A DNA stretch of 55,340 nt from the NCBI GenBank assembly GCA_028289325.1, contig JANQQN010000136.1, positions 1 through 55,340 of the forward strand. Direction: 5' to 3'. Position 1 is the stretch's first letter. The number at the start of each line of letters is the position of its first letter. The DNA is from Myxococcota bacterium (lineage in GTDB: Bacteria; Myxococcota; Kuafuiibacteriia; Kuafuiibacteriales; Kuafuiibacteriaceae). This document shows positions 52,070 to 55,340 of this stretch, in pieces. The notes under the pieces were generated by a model. The model saw nothing but the letters and a program-made list of their open reading frames with translations. It had not been told where the DNA came from and did no database searches. The translations under genes were made by a program, and so were the position numbers.

Positions 52070-54675
52070 GACACGTAGTCCAACCCTACCCGATGGCAGA
52101 AATCTACTGAATTCGGCTCCCCGCCGTGCTCACCGCAGATGCCGACCTTCAAGCGGGGTTTGACGCTGCGACCGCGCTCACGAGCCCAGTTAACCAAGAA
52201 TCCGACGCCTTTGATGTCGATGGTCTCGAACGGCTCGGACGGCAAAATGCCGGTTTCGACGTAGTCCGACAGGAACGAGCCCGCATCGTCCCGGGAGATG
52301 CCGAAGGTCATCTGGGTCAGATCGTTGGTTCCGAACGAGAAGAAGTCGGCGTGGGCCGCGATCTCGTCGGCGGTCAACGCGGCTCGGGGGATCTCGATCA
52401 TTGTGCCGATCTGGAACTCCACGCGCTTCTGCTGCTCCTCGAACACCCGCTCCGCGGTGCGCTCGATGAGCTCACGGGCCTTGGCCAGCTCCTCCCAGGT
52501 CGAGACGAGAGGCACCATGATCTCGGGCAGGACGTGAACGCCAGCCTGCTGCACGATCACCGCCGCTTCCAAAATGGCGCGGGTCTGCATCTCGTAGATC
52601 TCGGGGTGCTTGATGCCGAGACGACAGCCGCGCAGACCGAGCATGGGGTTGAACTCGTGGAGCTGGGCCGCCTTCGCCTTGAGCGCATCCGGGTCTCGAG
52701 ACAGGACGGCGGCGAGCGCCTCCATCTCGGAGTCCCCGTGGGGGAGGAACTCGTGCAGCGGCGGATCGAGCAGCCGGATGGTCACCGGCAGGCCGTCCAT
52801 GGCCTTAAAAATGCCTTCGAAGTCCGAGCGCTGCATCGGGGCCAGCTTGCTCAGCGCTGCGCGCCGCCCGACCTCGCTTTCCGCCATGATCATCTCACGC
52901 ATCGCGGTGATGCGAGACGCCTCGAAGAACATGTGCTCCGTACGGCACAGGCCGATCCCTTCCGCACCGAACTTGCGGGCGGTGGCCGCGTCGTTCGGGG
53001 TGTCGGCGTTGGTCCGGACCTTCAGCCGACGAACCTCGTCGACCCAACCCATCAGCTCGTCGAACTGGACCGAGCCGCCGGCTTGCACCGTCGCCACCTC
53101 GCCCATCATGACCTCGCCGCTAGCGCCGTCGATGGTGATCGTTTCGTCGGCTTTGATGATCTGGCCGCGGGATTCGGCCTGCTGAAGCTCGTAGTTGACC
53201 GTCAGCTCGGCGCAGCCCACGACGCACGGCTTGCCCATCCCGCGCGCGACGACCGCCGCGTGGGAGGTCATACCGCCCCTGGAGGTCAGAACCCCGGAGC
53301 TGTGATGCATGCCCGCGACGTCTTCCGGAGACGTTTCGACCCGCAGCAGAATGACCGATTCTCCGCGAGCGCCGCGCTCTGCCGCCTCCTCGGAGGAGAA
53401 CACCACCTTGCCCGTCGCCGCGCCCGGTGAGGCCGGCAACCCTTTGGCGACCACCTGCCGGGTGGCCTTCGGGTCGAGCATGGGGTGAAGGAGCTGGTCG
53501 ACGTGAGCGGGCGTCACGCGACGGATCGCTTCTTTCTTGTCGATCAGGCCCTCATGGACGAAGTCGACGGCGATCCGGACCGCCGCCGCCGCGGTGCGCT
53601 TGCCGTTTCGGGTTTGCAGAAGGAAGAGCTTGTCCTTCTGGATGGTGAACTCGAGGTCCTGCATGTCTTTGTAGTGGGTCTCGAGGCGGTGCCGGATCTC
53701 GTCCAGCTCGCGGTAAAGACCGGGCAGGCGCTGCTCGAGGGTCACGCTGGGATCCGTGCTGTCACCGCCGCTGTCGTTGATCGGCAGCGGGGTGCGGATG
53801 CCCGCGACGACGTCCTCGCCCTGGGCGTTCATGAGGTACTCGCCGTAGAACCGCTTCGTGCCGTCACTCGGATCCCGAGTGAACGCGACCCCCGTCCCGC
53901 AATCGGGGCCCATGTTGCCGAAGACCATGGCCTGGATGTTCACGGCGGTGCCGAGGTCGCCGGGGATGTTGTTGATGCGACGATACGTGTCGGCGCGGTC
54001 GTTGAACCAAGACTTGAAGACCGCCGACGTCGCCCCCAGCAGCTGCACCTTGGGGTCTTGAGGGAACGGCGTCTTCGTGGCCTGCTCGACGATCGCCTTG
54101 TATTCGTCGACCAGCTCCTTGAGGGCGTCGGGCCCGAGTTCGTGGTCATGCTCCACCCCGTGAGCTCGCCGCTTGGCCGCGATCGCCTCATCAAAGGGAT
54201 CGTGATCGTGGCTGTCAGCGCCCACGCCGAGCACGACGTCGCCGTACATGGCGATCAGCCGGCGATAGCTATCGTAGGCGAACCTCGGATCGGCGCGCTC
54301 TGCGAGCCCCTGAACCGCCTTATCATTCAGACCGAGGTTGAGGATCGTATCCATCATTCCCGGCATCGAGAACGCCGACCCCGACCGAACGGATACGAGG
54401 AGCGGATTGTTGTTGTCGCCGAACTTGGCGTCCATCAGCTTTTCGAGCCGCGCCATGGCGGCCAACATCTCGTCGCTGAGGCCGGGCGGAAGCTTCTCCC
54501 CGGCTCGATAGAATTCGTTGCAGACCTCGGTGGTGACCGTAAACCCGGGCGGTACGGGGAGTCCCATCCGCGTCATCTCCGCCAGGTTGGCGCCCTTGCC
54601 ACCGAGCAACTTTCGGTCACTCGCGCTGCCGTCGGCCTCGCCGGCTCCGAAAAAGTACACGCGCTTCTCGCTCAC
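52000..54675 (-). CDS. ppdK: Pyruvate, phosphate dikinase
   Basis: An 891-residue enzyme of standard length that interconverts pyruvate, ATP and phosphate with phosphoenolpyruvate, AMP and pyrophosphate in the cytoplasm. The N-terminal ATP-grasp part begins GGKGANLAEMTRMGLPVPPGF. The phosphohistidine domain has GGMTSHAAVVARGMGKPCVVG, split around H472. The C-terminal TIM barrel has LCRTEHMFF and GICGEHGGEPNSVDFC. The GTG at 54675 is selected because AAAGGAG lies 6 nt before it. Upstream is a 228-bp divergent region with an inverted repeat. The downstream lipoprotein frame overlaps its 3' end. Confidence 0.97.
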   Translation of the reverse strand: MSEKRVYFFGAGEADGSASDRKLLGGKGANLAEMTRMGLPVPPGFTVTTEVCNEFYRAGEKLPPGLSDEMLAAMARLEKLMDAKFGDNNNPLLVSVRSGSAFSMPGMMDTILNLGLNDKAVQGLAERADPRFAYDSYRRLIAMYGDVVLGVGADSHDHDPFDEAIAAKRRAHGVEHDHELGPDALKELVDEYKAIVEQATKTPFPQDPKVQLLGATSAVFKSWFNDRADTYRRINNIPGDLGTAVNIQAMVFGNMGPDCGTGVAFTRDPSDGTKRFYGEYLMNAQGEDVVAGIRTPLPINDSGGDSTDPSVTLEQRLPGLYRELDEIRHRLETHYKDMQDLEFTIQKDKLFLLQTRNGKRTAAAAVRIAVDFVHEGLIDKKEAIRRVTPAHVDQLLHPMLDPKATRQVVAKGLPASPGAATGKVVFSSEEAAERGARGESVILLRVETSPEDVAGMHHSSGVLTSRGGMTSHAAVVARGMGKPCVVGCAELTVNYELQQAESRGQIIKADETITIDGASGEVMMGEVATVQAGGSVQFDELMGWVDEVRRLKVRTNADTPNDAATARKFGAEGIGLCRTEHMFFEASRITAMREMIMAESEVGRRAALSKLAPMQRSDFEGIFKAMDGLPVTIRLLDPPLHEFLPHGDSEMEALAAVLSRDPDALKAKAAQLHEFNPMLGLRGCRLGIKHPEIYEMQTRAILEAAVIVQQAGVHVLPEIMVPLVSTWEELAKARELIERTAERVFEEQQKRVEFQIGTMIEIPRAALTADEIAAHADFFSFGTNDLTQMTFGISRDDAGSFLSDYVETGILPSEPFETIDIKGVGFLVNWARERGRSVKPRLKVGICGEHGGEPNSVDFCHRVGLDYVSCSPFRVPVARLAAAQASLREED

Positions 54676-54696
54676 GGTTTCTCCTTTGGTGAAATG

Positions 54697-54713
54697 CACC
54701 TGGTATACAGGTG
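54697..54713. promoter_or_regulatory. Inverted repeat in the ppdK leader
   Basis: CACCTG-gtata-CAGGTG, 6-bp arms, lies about 22 bp before the ppdK GTG. A second small palindrome (CGCAC-atc-GTGCG, 54720-54732) followed by TTTT on the plus strand is next to it. They could be an operator and/or an RNA hairpin in the leader. No clear -35/-10 boxes were found. Confidence 0.4.
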
Positions 54714-54903
54714 TCACAACGCACATCGTGCGTTTTCTCAACCTGGACCGTTCCGCCGGTATCACGGGGCTGACATCTCGTCAACGCGAGTAATATCAAG
54801 CACTTGCAGCCCCCGAGTCTCGGCCCAGGATACGCCGTATGCGAGGTCGCCCGAAGTCCCTAACTTGCCGAAAGGAGGCCGGTGGTTAGGATTTACGGGC
54901 ACT

Positions 54904-55146
54904 ATGAAGAACCCTGGAATCGCCGCCGTTCTGTCGTTCATCGTTCCCGGCATCGGCCAGATCTACAACGGTGACTTTCTGTGGGCAGTGTTCTGGTTGA
55001 TCATTACGCCTGGCTTCTACCTGGGAACAGGAGGACTGCTAGGTCTCGTCTGCCACTTCAGTTCAGCGTACGTCGCTTACCGAAGCTCGGTACGCCACAA
55101 CCTGATCGCAGGATATCCCGCACTTCCGAGCGATCTGGACGAATAG
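54904..55146 (+). CDS. Small TM2-like membrane protein
   Basis: An 80-residue protein with two hydrophobic segments. The first carries AAVLSFIVPGIGQIYNGDF, the pattern of TM2-type small membrane proteins (turn PGxGQxYNG). The second is FWLIITPGFYLGTGGLLGLV. An AGGAGG lies about 26 nt upstream, too far for this ATG, yet no closer in-frame start exists. Function unknown. It is divergent from ppdK. Confidence 0.7.
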   Translation: MKNPGIAAVLSFIVPGIGQIYNGDFLWAVFWLIITPGFYLGTGGLLGLVCHFSSAYVAYRSSVRHNLIAGYPALPSDLDE

Positions 55147-55340
55147 AGCCTTTGCGGCGGTTGTGAGGCGCGGCCGAGATCGGGCCCGTCAGCGGGCTTC
55201 ACCGACTAGATGAGCCACTCCGTGGCTCGTCGATTCACGCCCGCTCTTCCAGTGTACAGCCTTTGACGCTCCGCAGGCTCCGCTTGCGTACTCCGCGCCG
55301 GGTTCCGACCTGCGTCGGAACTTCCGCCGCCGAGTACTAG
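55147..55340. other. 194-bp end region rich in hairpins
   Basis: No gene seen. It has a 10-bp-stem hairpin at 55209-55231 (GATGAGCCAC/GTGGCTCGTC), three copies of CTCCGC at 55269, 55278 and 55291, and an 8-bp-stem hairpin at 55302-55321 (GTTCCGAC/GTCGGAAC). None has a T tract. The window ends before the context is clear. Confidence 0.5.

Noticed and set aside
1..55340. tRNA, rRNA, CRISPR arrays, insertion sequences, prophage or origin
   Set aside because: I looked for cloverleaf arms, repeat-spacer arrays, transposase DDE or tyrosine recombinase motifs and clusters of DnaA boxes, and saw none. Weak or divergent RNA genes could be missed by eye.

Overview
The window reads as a high-GC chromosomal segment from a myxobacterium-like member of the Myxococcota (former Deltaproteobacteria). 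This is inferred from several things: a gene set resembling the Glt/Nfs gliding and spore-coat machinery, three Hanks-type Ser/Thr kinases with the HRD-L/V-T/N-P active-site style common in that phylum, many FHA and TPR proteins, PEGA-like modules, cysteine-rich lipoproteins and a myxococcal disulfide repeat. I see no rRNA, tRNA, CRISPR array, insertion sequence or prophage. Genus cannot be told from this sequence.

Left part (1-8305, minus strand): one tight run of genes ordered outer-membrane beta-barrel, GltC-like TPR protein, GltD-like long TPR protein, GltE-like TPR lipoprotein, small GltF-like secreted protein, and an FHA protein (GltG-like) cut off by the left edge. This is the most coherent multi-gene system in the window. 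Next come a cysteine-rich lipoprotein, a VWA-domain protein, a membrane/coiled-coil protein and an SGNH-like protein lacking the usual nucleophile (8425-13426). These are followed by a Ser/Thr kinase lying downstream of a multi-domain cell-surface lipoprotein (13445-16997), a small secreted protein, and a lipid-type pair (SDR plus PlsC-type acyltransferase, 17644-19460).

Middle part (19514-31981): a HEAT-like membrane protein, a small protein resembling ribosome modulation factor with inverted repeats in its leader, a sterol-desaturase-family protein, an FHA-sigma54 activator overlapping a type III PLP decarboxylase, a kelch-like lipoprotein, and a probable kinase/TPR/PEGA-like operon.

Right part (32014-55340): a TldD/PmbA pair whose TldD-like member has lost its HExxxH motif, a DRE-TIM acyl transferase, a third kinase with a PEGA-like tail, and a short envelope cluster. 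That cluster holds a lipoprotein with an Lnt C-terminal remnant at its N-terminus, a Wza-like export lipoprotein, a membrane protein, and a divergent TolC/MlaC pair. Then come two linked FHA proteins, one carrying a CpaF-like domain with a destroyed P-loop, two overlapping propeller-like lipoproteins, pyruvate phosphate dikinase, and a small TM2-like membrane protein at the end.

Overall theme: envelope and surface machinery plus phospho-signalling (kinases and phosphothreonine-binding FHA domains). No computational search was possible. Family names rest on motifs, gene order and recall of the families.
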